Assembly: GCF_014873875.1 (NCBI RefSeq)
Contig: NZ_JADBEM010000001.1
Coordinates: forward strand, 8,680,001-8,744,000
From: Actinopolymorpha pittospori
GTDB lineage: Bacteria; Actinomycetota; Actinomycetes; Propionibacteriales; Actinopolymorphaceae
DNA: 64,000 nt
Direction: 5' to 3'
This document shows positions 33,025 to 40,868 of this stretch, piece by piece. Made by a program: the position numbers and the translations under genes. Every line of letters starts with the position of its first letter. Positions within the stretch are counted from its first letter, which is position 1. Below the pieces are notes generated by a model that ran no database searches, was not told the origin of the DNA, and saw only the letters and a list, made by a program, of their open reading frames with translations.

Positions 33025-33085
33025 TTCTCTTCGGCTGCGGCGTGCCGACGACCGCACGCCCGCCCCTTTACGAGGTGAGCCATCC

Positions 33086-35746
33086 ATGCCGCCCATCGAC
33101 GCAGCGACCGACCAGGCCACGACCCAGGGCCAGCCGGCCGAGCCGACGACCAACCGCCCCGAGACCCCCGCCACCCCCATCCCGGACCGCCCGAGCCTCG
33201 ACGGCCTCGAGGACAAGTGGGCGCGACGCTGGGCCGCCGACGGCACCTACGCCTTCGACCGGTCCGTCCCGGCGGAGCGGGTCTTCTCGATCAACACCCC
33301 GCCACCGACCGCATCGGGCGACCTGCACGTGGGTCACGTGTTCTCCTACACCCACACCGACACGGTCGCGCGCTTCCAACGCATGCGCGGCAACGAGGTC
33401 TTCTACCCCATGGGGTGGGACGACAACGGCCTGCCCACCGAACGCCGGGTGCAGAACTACTACGGCGTCCGCTGCGAACCATCCATCCCCTTCGACCCCG
33501 ACTTCGACGTGGCGGCCCTGACCACGCCTGCGGCAGCCGGGACCAAGGGTTCGGCGCGCCGGCCGTCCGACGCGCAGGCGCCCATCTCCCGCCGCAACTT
33601 CATCGACCTGTGCGAGGTGCTCACCGCCCAGGACGAGAAGACCTACGAGGAGCTGTGGCGCCAGGTCGGCCTCTCGGTCGACTGGTCCCTCGTCTACACC
33701 ACCATCGGTGAGACCGCTCGCACGGTGTCCCAGCGCGCCTTTCTGCGCAACCTCGCCCGCGAGGAGGCCTACCAGGCGGAGGCGCCGACGCTGTGGGACG
33801 TGACGTTCCAGACCGCCGTCGCACAGGCCGAACTCGAAGACCGCGAACTCCCGGCCGCCTTCTACCGACTGACCTTCCACCCCGACGGTGCGGCTGGTGG
33901 GGCCGGCGCGGCCGTGCACATCGAGACGACCCGGCCCGAACTCCTGCCCGCCTGTGTCGCTCTGGTCGCCCACCCTGACGACGAGCGGTACCAACCGTCG
34001 TTCGGGACGACCGTGCGGACACCACTGTTCGGAGCCCGGGTGCCGGTGCTGCCCCATCGGCTGGCCGACCCGGAGAAGGGCTCGGGCATCGCGATGATCT
34101 GCACGTTCGGCGACGTCACCGACGTCGTCTGGTGGCGCGAGCTCGACCTGCCGACCCGCGCGGTCATCGGTCGAGACGGCCGGTTCCTCCCCGACCCGCC
34201 GGCCGGACTGGCCTTCGAGGGCGAACGCACCTACGCCGAACTCGCCGGCCGCACCGTCCGACAGGCGCAGCGACGGATCGTGGAGCTCCTGCGCGAGTCC
34301 GGTGACCTGGTGGGCGAGCCGCGGGAGCTGACGCACCCGGTGAAGTTCTACGAGAAGGGCGACCTGCCGCTCGAGATCGTGACCAGCCGGCAGTGGTACA
34401 TCCGCAACGGCGGCCGCGACGCCGACGTCCGTCAAGCCCTCCTTGCGCGGGGCCGGGAACTCGCGTGGGTGCCCGACTTCATGCGGCACCGGTACGAGCA
34501 CTGGGTCGAGGGCCTCACCGGTGACTGGCTGATCAGCCGGCAGCGGTACTTCGGGGTCCCGATCCCGGTGTGGTACCCCCTCGACGAGAGAGGTGAACCA
34601 CGCTACGGCGAGCCGATCGTGCCGGACGAGCGGCGGCTGCCGGTCGACCCCGCCGCGGAGACGCCCGACGGATTCACCGAGGAGCAGCGCGGCCGGCCGG
34701 GCGGCTTCGTCGCCGACCCCGACGTGATGGACACCTGGGCTACCTCGTCGCTGACGCCCGAGATCGCGTGCGGGTGGGAGCGCGACGCGGAGCTGTGGGC
34801 GAAGACGTTCCCGATGGACCTGCACGCACACGCCCACGAGATCATCCGGACCTGGTTGTTCTACACCGTGGTGCGCTCCCACCTCGAGCACGACTCGCTG
34901 CCGTGGCGGCGGGCCGCCATCTCGGGCTTCGTGGTCGACCCCGACCGGAAGAAGATGAGCAAGTCCAAGGGCAACGCGAGCACGCCGATCGACGTGCTCC
35001 ACCGCTACGGCTCCGACGCCGTGCGCTGGCGGGCGGCGGGCGCGCGGCCTGGTCTGGACTCGCCCTTCGACGAGACCCAGATGAAGGTCGGGCGCCGACT
35101 GGCGACGAAGATCCTGAACGCCAGCAGGTTCGTTCTCGGGCTCGGCGCCACCGATCCCGACCCGACCCTGGTCAGCGATCCCCTCGACCGGGCGATGCTC
35201 GCCGGGCTCGCCGCGACGGTCCAGACCGCGACGAAGGCGTTCGAGTCCTACGACTACACCAGCGCGCTCGAGGCCACGGAGCGGTTCTTCTGGGACTTCT
35301 GCGACGACTACGTGGAGCTCGTGAAGGACCGCGCCTACCGCGGCGATCCCTCCGTCAAGGCCGCCTTGGCGGTCGCGCTGTCGGTGCAGCTACGGCTGTT
35401 CGCACCGATCATGCCGTTCGTGACCGAGGAGGTGTGGTCGTGGTGGCGGGATGGTTCCATCCACCGCCAGGCATGGCCGACGCGGGCGGAGTTCCCGTCC
35501 GGCGACGGCGACGCCCGCCTGCTGGCCGCCGTCGGTACGGCGCTGTCCCAGATCCGCGGTGAGAAGTCGACTCGGCAACTGTCGATGCGTGCCGACCTCG
35601 CGAGGGTCGAGCTCCGCGGATCAGCCGGAGACATCGCGCTGCTCGAGTCGGCCCGCCACGACCTCGCCGCCGCCGGCCGGATCGGGGACCTGGCGCTGGT
35701 CACCGACCCCACCGCGACGGAGCTCATCATCGACGTCCGGGTCTGA
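33086..35746 (+). CDS. valS2: Second valine--tRNA ligase, archaeal/Rickettsia type
   Basis: 886 residues. HIGH is HVGH (81-84) in TPPPTASGDLHVGHVFSYTH; KMSKS is 623-627 in DPDRKKMSKSKGNAS. The motifs PMGWDDNGLPTERRVQNYYG, WRQVGLSVDWSLVYTTIGE, HIETTRPELLPACVALVAHP and DVMDTWATSSLTPEI belong to the ValRS lineage of archaea and Rickettsia, unlike the bacterial-type valS at 28174-30825. A Thr/Pro-rich extension of ~35 residues precedes the core, and the bacterial C-terminal coiled coil is absent. It should charge tRNA(Val) and edit Thr. GAGG lies ~10 bases before the ATG. The symbol is descriptive, not standard. Confidence 0.9.
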   Translation: MPPIDAATDQATTQGQPAEPTTNRPETPATPIPDRPSLDGLEDKWARRWAADGTYAFDRSVPAERVFSINTPPPTASGDLHVGHVFSYTHTDTVARFQRMRGNEVFYPMGWDDNGLPTERRVQNYYGVRCEPSIPFDPDFDVAALTTPAAAGTKGSARRPSDAQAPISRRNFIDLCEVLTAQDEKTYEELWRQVGLSVDWSLVYTTIGETARTVSQRAFLRNLAREEAYQAEAPTLWDVTFQTAVAQAELEDRELPAAFYRLTFHPDGAAGGAGAAVHIETTRPELLPACVALVAHPDDERYQPSFGTTVRTPLFGARVPVLPHRLADPEKGSGIAMICTFGDVTDVVWWRELDLPTRAVIGRDGRFLPDPPAGLAFEGERTYAELAGRTVRQAQRRIVELLRESGDLVGEPRELTHPVKFYEKGDLPLEIVTSRQWYIRNGGRDADVRQALLARGRELAWVPDFMRHRYEHWVEGLTGDWLISRQRYFGVPIPVWYPLDERGEPRYGEPIVPDERRLPVDPAAETPDGFTEEQRGRPGGFVADPDVMDTWATSSLTPEIACGWERDAELWAKTFPMDLHAHAHEIIRTWLFYTVVRSHLEHDSLPWRRAAISGFVVDPDRKKMSKSKGNASTPIDVLHRYGSDAVRWRAAGARPGLDSPFDETQMKVGRRLATKILNASRFVLGLGATDPDPTLVSDPLDRAMLAGLAATVQTATKAFESYDYTSALEATERFFWDFCDDYVELVKDRAYRGDPSVKAALAVALSVQLRLFAPIMPFVTEEVWSWWRDGSIHRQAWPTRAEFPSGDGDARLLAAVGTALSQIRGEKSTRQLSMRADLARVELRGSAGDIALLESARHDLAAAGRIGDLALVTDPTATELIIDVRV

Positions 35747-35812
35747 ACCGAGGCTGGTCGGCCACGATCGCCGACCTGAGCGCCCGCGTCGCGTGTGCCC
35801 AGGTCGGTGTGG

Positions 35813-36613
35813 TCAGAGACGGCGGAACGGCGATCCGGCGAGGACTGCCTTGTCGATGCCGTGCGTGTCGGCGTGGTGGTCGACCAGCCTCCACAGGGTC
35901 CAGAGGGCGTCGAACCGCTGCTCTGGTTCGTGACGCAGGTCGACAGCCGTGCGCATGGCGGCGAGCACCTCGCCGGCTCCCGGGTGCCGTTCCAGGGTGT
36001 GCAACAACCACTTGGCACCCGGGTGCGGCTCTCCGGCGGCGAGCAGCCAGAACTGTGCCGCATGCCGTACGCACAGGGCGGCGGTCAGCGCCTCGGCGGC
36101 CTGGTCCGAGCGTGGCAGGGTGGCCACAGCCTGGTTGCGGCACGTTCGGAACTCTTCGTAGGCCCGCTGGGCAAGGCGGTGACGATCTCGATCGAAGCGG
36201 GCTTCGACCTGCGCGCGGTACGGCTCCCCCACGTCGGCGGCCAGCCGCAGCGGAACAGCGTGTCGCAGTTGGAACGCCCACTCGGCGAGGTCGCGTTCCC
36301 GGGAGGCGCGGCCTGAGGGCCCGAGGGCGCGCAACTCGATCGCCTGCGATCGACGCCAGCGGATGTGTAGCTCGAGGCTCGGCGGGCTAGCCAACCGCGG
36401 CCGGGTCACCGCGAAGGCCTCGTCCAGCACGTCAGCAGGGACGTCGTGGTCGACGTCTTCGGACGTGAGAACCACCGTGTCCCAGTCGCTGAGGTCGTCC
36501 TCGGCCGTCATCGCGCGGGATCCGAGGAGGTACCAGTCGCCATGACGAAGGACAGCCTCGATGCGCGGATCGGCCAGCGCGGTTCGTACGAGCTCGTCCA
36601 GGCCGTTGATCAC
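35813..36613 (-). CDS. Nucleotidyltransferase-fold protein
   Basis: 266 residues from GTG 36613. The catalytic motif of the minimal nucleotidyltransferase fold is visible: GSR at 31-33 in WYLLGSRAMTAEDDLSDWD, with Asp43 and Asp45 as metal ligands. The rest is helical (AYEEFRTCRNQAVATLPRSD, ALCVRHAAQFWLLAAGEPHP, KWLLHTLERHPG), as in DUF4037 or aminoglycoside-nucleotidyltransferase-like proteins. The substrate may be a small molecule, a protein or an RNA; it cannot be told. Convergent with the second valS. Ribosome binding site weak. Confidence 0.75.
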   Translation of the reverse strand: MINGLDELVRTALADPRIEAVLRHGDWYLLGSRAMTAEDDLSDWDTVVLTSEDVDHDVPADVLDEAFAVTRPRLASPPSLELHIRWRRSQAIELRALGPSGRASRERDLAEWAFQLRHAVPLRLAADVGEPYRAQVEARFDRDRHRLAQRAYEEFRTCRNQAVATLPRSDQAAEALTAALCVRHAAQFWLLAAGEPHPGAKWLLHTLERHPGAGEVLAAMRTAVDLRHEPEQRFDALWTLWRLVDHHADTHGIDKAVLAGSPFRRL

Positions 36614-36654
36614 CGACCCATTGTCGTGATCTGGCGTGGCGGAGCACCAGCGAG

Positions 36655-38016
36655 TCAGGTGCGGAGCAGGATCGACCAGGCGTGCGCGGGTACCGACGAC
36701 AGGGACGCACCGCTCCGGGCAGCGTCACCGCGCGGGTCGTCGCCGACCGGTGTCTCCGCCACCTCGAAGCCGGCGGTGTCGACCGGGAAGTCGTACTCCT
36801 CGTCGTCGAGGTTCACCAAGAGCAGGACCTCATCGCCGGGTGGGTCCGTCGCCGCGCCGGCGACGAGCGAGGGACGTGAGTGCAGGGCCAGGGCGCGGTT
36901 GGCCACGTGCGGGACGGACGTACACGCCCGAGCCAGCCAGGGATGCCTTCGCCGGAAGGCGAGCAGGCGCTGGTGCAGCCGGTGGAGTGGCCAGCCGGAC
37001 CCGTCCAGGCCGGCCGGTGACGCCGGGAACTCCGGCCGGATCGCGTCGTCGCCGCCCTCCCGCTCCTCCTTGGTGCCCTGGAACGCCTGCTCGTCGCCGG
37101 CGTAGATCGTGGGAACCCCGGCCACGCACATCAGCACGGCGAGCGCGTGCCCGAGGTGGCGTCCGTCGTCCAGTCTGGTGGCCAGCCGGGTCACGTCGTG
37201 GTTTCCGGTGAAGGTCTGGGGCAGCTCGGCGGCCAGGAACCCCTCGTGGCGGCGCAGGGCCCAGGCGAGCTCGAACAGGTTGCGGTCGTTCAGGCTGCTC
37301 CAGATCGCCTTCCACAGCTCGTACTGCGTGACCGAGTCGACCGTGCTCGCCCGCGCGAAGTCCGCGTAGTCGCCGTGGATCACCTCTGCCACGAACCACG
37401 CGTCGGGATGCGTGGCCCGAGCAGCGGCGAGCACCTGCCGCCAGAAGTCGGCCGGAACGGCGTAGGCGGCGTCGAGGCGCCAACCGGCCACGCCGCGGCC
37501 GAGCCAGTACGTCAGGACCCGCGTCACATAGTCGACGACGGCGGGATCGGCATGGTTGAACGCGACGAGCCGATGGTGTCCCTCGAACGTGTCGTAGGCG
37601 TCCGCTGCCTCACCCGTGTGCCGGAACCACCGGTCGGCGGCGGAGCCCCGACCGGAGGCCCGCGCCTGCAGGAACATCGGGAACGTCCGCGCGACGTGGT
37701 TGAAGACGCCGTCGAGCACGAGCCGCAGCCCGCGCGCGTGGGCGGCCGCCACCAGCCGGTCGAAGTCCGCGTCGTCACCGAGGCGCGGGTCGATCCGGAA
37801 GTGGTCGACCGTGTCGTACCCGTGCGTCTCGGAGGCGAAGATCGGGCCGAGCAGCAACCCGGAACACCCGAGGTCGACGGCGTAGTCGAGCCAGCTCTCC
37901 AACCGTGGCAGCCGATGCTCGACCGGGGCGCCGGATGGCAGCGCCTTCGGCGGGGCACCGACGAAGCCGAGTGGGTAGACGTGCCACAGGACCGCATCGT
38001 CGATCCACGACGCCAT
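36655..38016 (-). CDS. GH13 alpha-amylase family enzyme
   Basis: 453 residues, compact. GH13 regions: DGVFNHVAR (region I), GWRLDAAYA with nucleophile Asp182, FVAEVIHGD with acid/base Glu211, and FTGNHDVTRL with Asp274. LGPIFASETHGYDTVDHFRI is the N-terminal barrel part. No signal peptide, so it acts inside the cell on oligosaccharides or glucan, in line with the glgP/glgE neighbourhood. AGGGGG lies 5 bases before the ATG. It lies 48 bases downstream of glgP and is probably co-transcribed with it. The exact activity (maltogenic, glucanohydrolase or transferase) is not determinable. Confidence 0.9.
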   Translation of the reverse strand: MASWIDDAVLWHVYPLGFVGAPPKALPSGAPVEHRLPRLESWLDYAVDLGCSGLLLGPIFASETHGYDTVDHFRIDPRLGDDADFDRLVAAAHARGLRLVLDGVFNHVARTFPMFLQARASGRGSAADRWFRHTGEAADAYDTFEGHHRLVAFNHADPAVVDYVTRVLTYWLGRGVAGWRLDAAYAVPADFWRQVLAAARATHPDAWFVAEVIHGDYADFARASTVDSVTQYELWKAIWSSLNDRNLFELAWALRRHEGFLAAELPQTFTGNHDVTRLATRLDDGRHLGHALAVLMCVAGVPTIYAGDEQAFQGTKEEREGGDDAIRPEFPASPAGLDGSGWPLHRLHQRLLAFRRRHPWLARACTSVPHVANRALALHSRPSLVAGAATDPPGDEVLLLVNLDDEEYDFPVDTAGFEVAETPVGDDPRGDAARSGASLSSVPAHAWSILLRT

Positions 38017-38064
38017 CGATACCCCCTGCCCACACCGGCTTCGCCGGACGCCCGTCGAGCGTCG

Positions 38065-40653
38065 TCAGCGCAAGTCGCCGTTGACCATCGGTTGCGCCGC
38101 GGGCGGCCACTCGACCAGGCCGAGTTCAGCCGCGGAGGCGAGGTTGTCGTTGTGCGGCAGGATGCGCACGGTGTAACCGACCGGACCGGTCCGGTCGAAC
38201 CGCACCTCGCCCTCGTAGCGGTAGCGACCTGCCTCGTAGCTCTCGGCCGGCGTCAACGAGAGCGTGCTGGGGTTCTGCAGTCGGTCGACGTCATCGACGC
38301 GGCCGTGCAGCACCTGGACGTCGACGTCCTCCGGCGACAGCGTGCCCAGGCTCACGAAGACCCGGAGCCCGGCCGATCCACCGACCTCGGCGCCCTCGCC
38401 GACTCCCCCGGACTCCACGTGGTCGACGTGGACGTCGTGCCAGGCCTCACGCACCCGCCGCTTCCAGGCGGCCAGCTGCCGGGCACCTTCGAAGGACGCG
38501 TTCAGGGCGCGCGAGCTCACCGCGGCCGGCGCGTAGAGCTGGCGTACGTAGTCGTCGAACATCCGGGTGGCAAGCACCTTCGGGCCAAGCGACTTCAGGG
38601 TGTGCCGGACCATCTCCAGCCAGCGGCGGGGCAGACCGTGCTCGTCGCGGTCGTAGAACCGCGGCGCGACCTGGTTCTCCAGCAGGTCGTAGAGCGCGTG
38701 CGCCTCGAGATCGTCCCGCCGGTCCGGGTCGCCGACGCCGTCGGCGGAGGGGATCGCCCAGCCGTTCTCGCCGTCGAACCACTCGTCCCACCAGCCGTCC
38801 CGGATGGAGACGTTGAGGCCGCCGTTGAGGGCCGCCTTCATGCCGGAGGTTCCGCATGCCTCGTAGGGGCGCAACGGGTTGTTGAGCCAGACGTCACAAC
38901 CGGTGACCAGCGGGTAGGCCAGCCCCATGTCGTAGTCGGGCAGGAACACGATCCGGTGGCGCACCTCGGGGTCGTCGGCGAACCAGACGACCTCCTGGAT
39001 CAGTCGCTTTCCGCCGTCGTCGGCGGGGTGCGCCTTACCGGCGATGACGATCTGCAGCGGCCGCTCCGGGTCGAGCAGGAGCCGCTTGAGCCGGTCCCGG
39101 TCGGCGAGCATGAGGGTGAGTCGCTTGTACGACGGCACCCGGCGGGCGAATCCGATGGTCAGCACGTCGGGGTCGAGCGCGTGCTCGATCCAGCCCAGCT
39201 CCGCCTCGGAGGCGCCGCGCGCGAGCCAGGACTCACGCAGGCGGGCACGGGAGTACTCGACGAGTCGCGCCCGCATGGACGCCTTCGTCTTCCACATGGC
39301 GGACTCGGGGATCTGGTCGACCACGCTCCAGTCGGTGGTGCCGGTGCCCTCGTCGATCCGGGTGAGCTCGCCCATCTCCCGGGCGACCCAGGTCGGCGCG
39401 TGGACACCGTTGGTGACGGAAGTGATCGGCACCTCGGTCTCGTCGAAGCCCGGCCACAGACCGGCGAACATCCCCCGGCTCACCTCGCCGTGCAGGGCGC
39501 TCACGCCGTTGGCCCGCTGGCCGAGTCGCAGCCCCATGACGGCCATGTTGAACAGGCTGGGGTCGCCGCCCTCGTAGTCCTCGGCGCCGAGCGCGAGGAT
39601 CCGGTCGATGGGCACGCCGGGGGCCTCGTTGTCACCGCTGAAGTGCTGCTCCACCAGGTCACGGGCGAACCGGTCGATGCCGGCCGGGACGGGTGTGTGG
39701 GTCGTGAAGACCGTGCCCGCCCGGGTCACCTCGAGCGCCGAGTCGAAGTCCAGACCGCGCTCCTCGACGTACTCGCGGATGCGCTCCAGCCCGAGGAAGC
39801 CCGCGTGGCCCTCGTTGGTGTGGAACACCTCCGGCGCCGGCGCACCGGTGATGCGGCAGTAGGTGCGCAGCGCGCGGACCCCGCCGACGCCGAGGAGCAT
39901 CTCCTGCAGCAGCCGGTGCTCGGTGCCCCCGCCGTAGAGCCGGTCGGTGACGTCGCGCTCGGCGGGCTGGTTGTCCTCGATGCCCGAATCGAGCAGGAGG
40001 AGGGGCACTCGGCCGACCTGCGCGACCCAGATCTGGGCGGCGAGGGTCCGGCCACCGGGCAGGCCGACCACGACCCGGGCCGGCGCGCCGTCGGACTCGC
40101 GAAGGAGGCTCAGCGGCATCGCCTGGGGGTCGACGATCGGGTAACGCTCCTGCTGCCAGCCGTCGCCGGACAGTGACTGTTTGAAGTAGCCGTGGCGGTA
40201 GAGCAGGCCGACCCCGAGGAGGGGCGCGCCGAGGTCACTGGCCGCTTTGAGGTGGTCACCGGCGAGGATGCCGAGGCCGCCGGAGTACTGCGGGAGCACG
40301 GCGGTGATGCCGAACTCCGGGGAGAAATAGGCGATCTGGCGGGGTACGTCGGAGCCGAGCGATTGGTATCGCCGGTCCTCGCTCAGATAACTTCGCAGGT
40401 CGGCCGCGGCCACGCGAAGCTCGGCGAGGAAGCCGTCGTCGGAGCTGAGCTCCGCGAGACGCTCGCCGGAGACCTCTCCGAGGAGCCGCATCGGGTCGTG
40501 GCCGGTGGCGGCCCACAGTTGGGAGTCGACGGCGGCGAAGAGGTCCTGGGTGGCGGGGTGCCAGGACCAGCGGAGATTCATGGCGAGGTCGCCGAGCGGC
40601 GCAAGCGGCTCGGGAAGGACCGGTCGGACGGTGAATCGTCGGATGGCACGCAC
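38065..40653 (-). CDS. glgP: Alpha-glucan (glycogen/maltodextrin) phosphorylase
   Basis: 862 residues from GTG 40653. The N-terminal DUF3417 region (FTVRPVLPEPLAPLGDLAMN, LRWSWHPATQDLF) is typical of actinobacterial GlgP, followed by FSPEFGITAVLPQYSGGLGI, HTNEGHAGFLGLERI and the PLP site EACGTSGMKAALNGGLNVSI. It releases glucose-1-phosphate from glucan ends. Divergent from glgE; the shared ~215-bp region contains the GTTGCAA/TTGCAAC dyad, suggesting joint control of synthesis and breakdown. Confidence 0.96.
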   Translation of the reverse strand: MRAIRRFTVRPVLPEPLAPLGDLAMNLRWSWHPATQDLFAAVDSQLWAATGHDPMRLLGEVSGERLAELSSDDGFLAELRVAAADLRSYLSEDRRYQSLGSDVPRQIAYFSPEFGITAVLPQYSGGLGILAGDHLKAASDLGAPLLGVGLLYRHGYFKQSLSGDGWQQERYPIVDPQAMPLSLLRESDGAPARVVVGLPGGRTLAAQIWVAQVGRVPLLLLDSGIEDNQPAERDVTDRLYGGGTEHRLLQEMLLGVGGVRALRTYCRITGAPAPEVFHTNEGHAGFLGLERIREYVEERGLDFDSALEVTRAGTVFTTHTPVPAGIDRFARDLVEQHFSGDNEAPGVPIDRILALGAEDYEGGDPSLFNMAVMGLRLGQRANGVSALHGEVSRGMFAGLWPGFDETEVPITSVTNGVHAPTWVAREMGELTRIDEGTGTTDWSVVDQIPESAMWKTKASMRARLVEYSRARLRESWLARGASEAELGWIEHALDPDVLTIGFARRVPSYKRLTLMLADRDRLKRLLLDPERPLQIVIAGKAHPADDGGKRLIQEVVWFADDPEVRHRIVFLPDYDMGLAYPLVTGCDVWLNNPLRPYEACGTSGMKAALNGGLNVSIRDGWWDEWFDGENGWAIPSADGVGDPDRRDDLEAHALYDLLENQVAPRFYDRDEHGLPRRWLEMVRHTLKSLGPKVLATRMFDDYVRQLYAPAAVSSRALNASFEGARQLAAWKRRVREAWHDVHVDHVESGGVGEGAEVGGSAGLRVFVSLGTLSPEDVDVQVLHGRVDDVDRLQNPSTLSLTPAESYEAGRYRYEGEVRFDRTGPVGYTVRILPHNDNLASAAELGLVEWPPAAQPMVNGDLR

Positions 40654-40707
40654 GAGGGCAGAGGCTAACCCAGGGCGGCGGCCGACACGCCGTTGGCATG
40701 CTTTCCT

Positions 40708-40734
40708 GTTGCAAGAAGAGCAAGGTTTTGCAAC
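40708..40734. promoter_or_regulatory. Operator-like dyad between glgP and glgE
   Basis: GTTGCAA (40708-40714) and TTGCAAC (40728-40734) are perfect inverted repeats with centres 20 bp apart; GCAAG also recurs inside the spacer. The TTGCAAG element resembles the CTTGCAG-type sites of LacI/MalR regulators of maltose genes in Streptomyces (from memory). Placement in the divergent promoter region of two glucan genes fits that role. Confidence 0.55.
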
Positions 40735-40868
40735 GTTCGAGGGGGAACCACTCCCTTATGGACATCTCAGTGGCCCTCGCGTCGACCGGTCCGGTAAGCA
40801 CCGACCCGCTACGGCGACGTGCGTGCCCGGTCGGAAACATTGATACTGGGGTGGGTAGGTTCACCGCC

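Noticed and set aside
32740..33085. T-box leader before the second valS
   Set aside because: No AGGGTGG-type T-box core or specifier stem could be seen.
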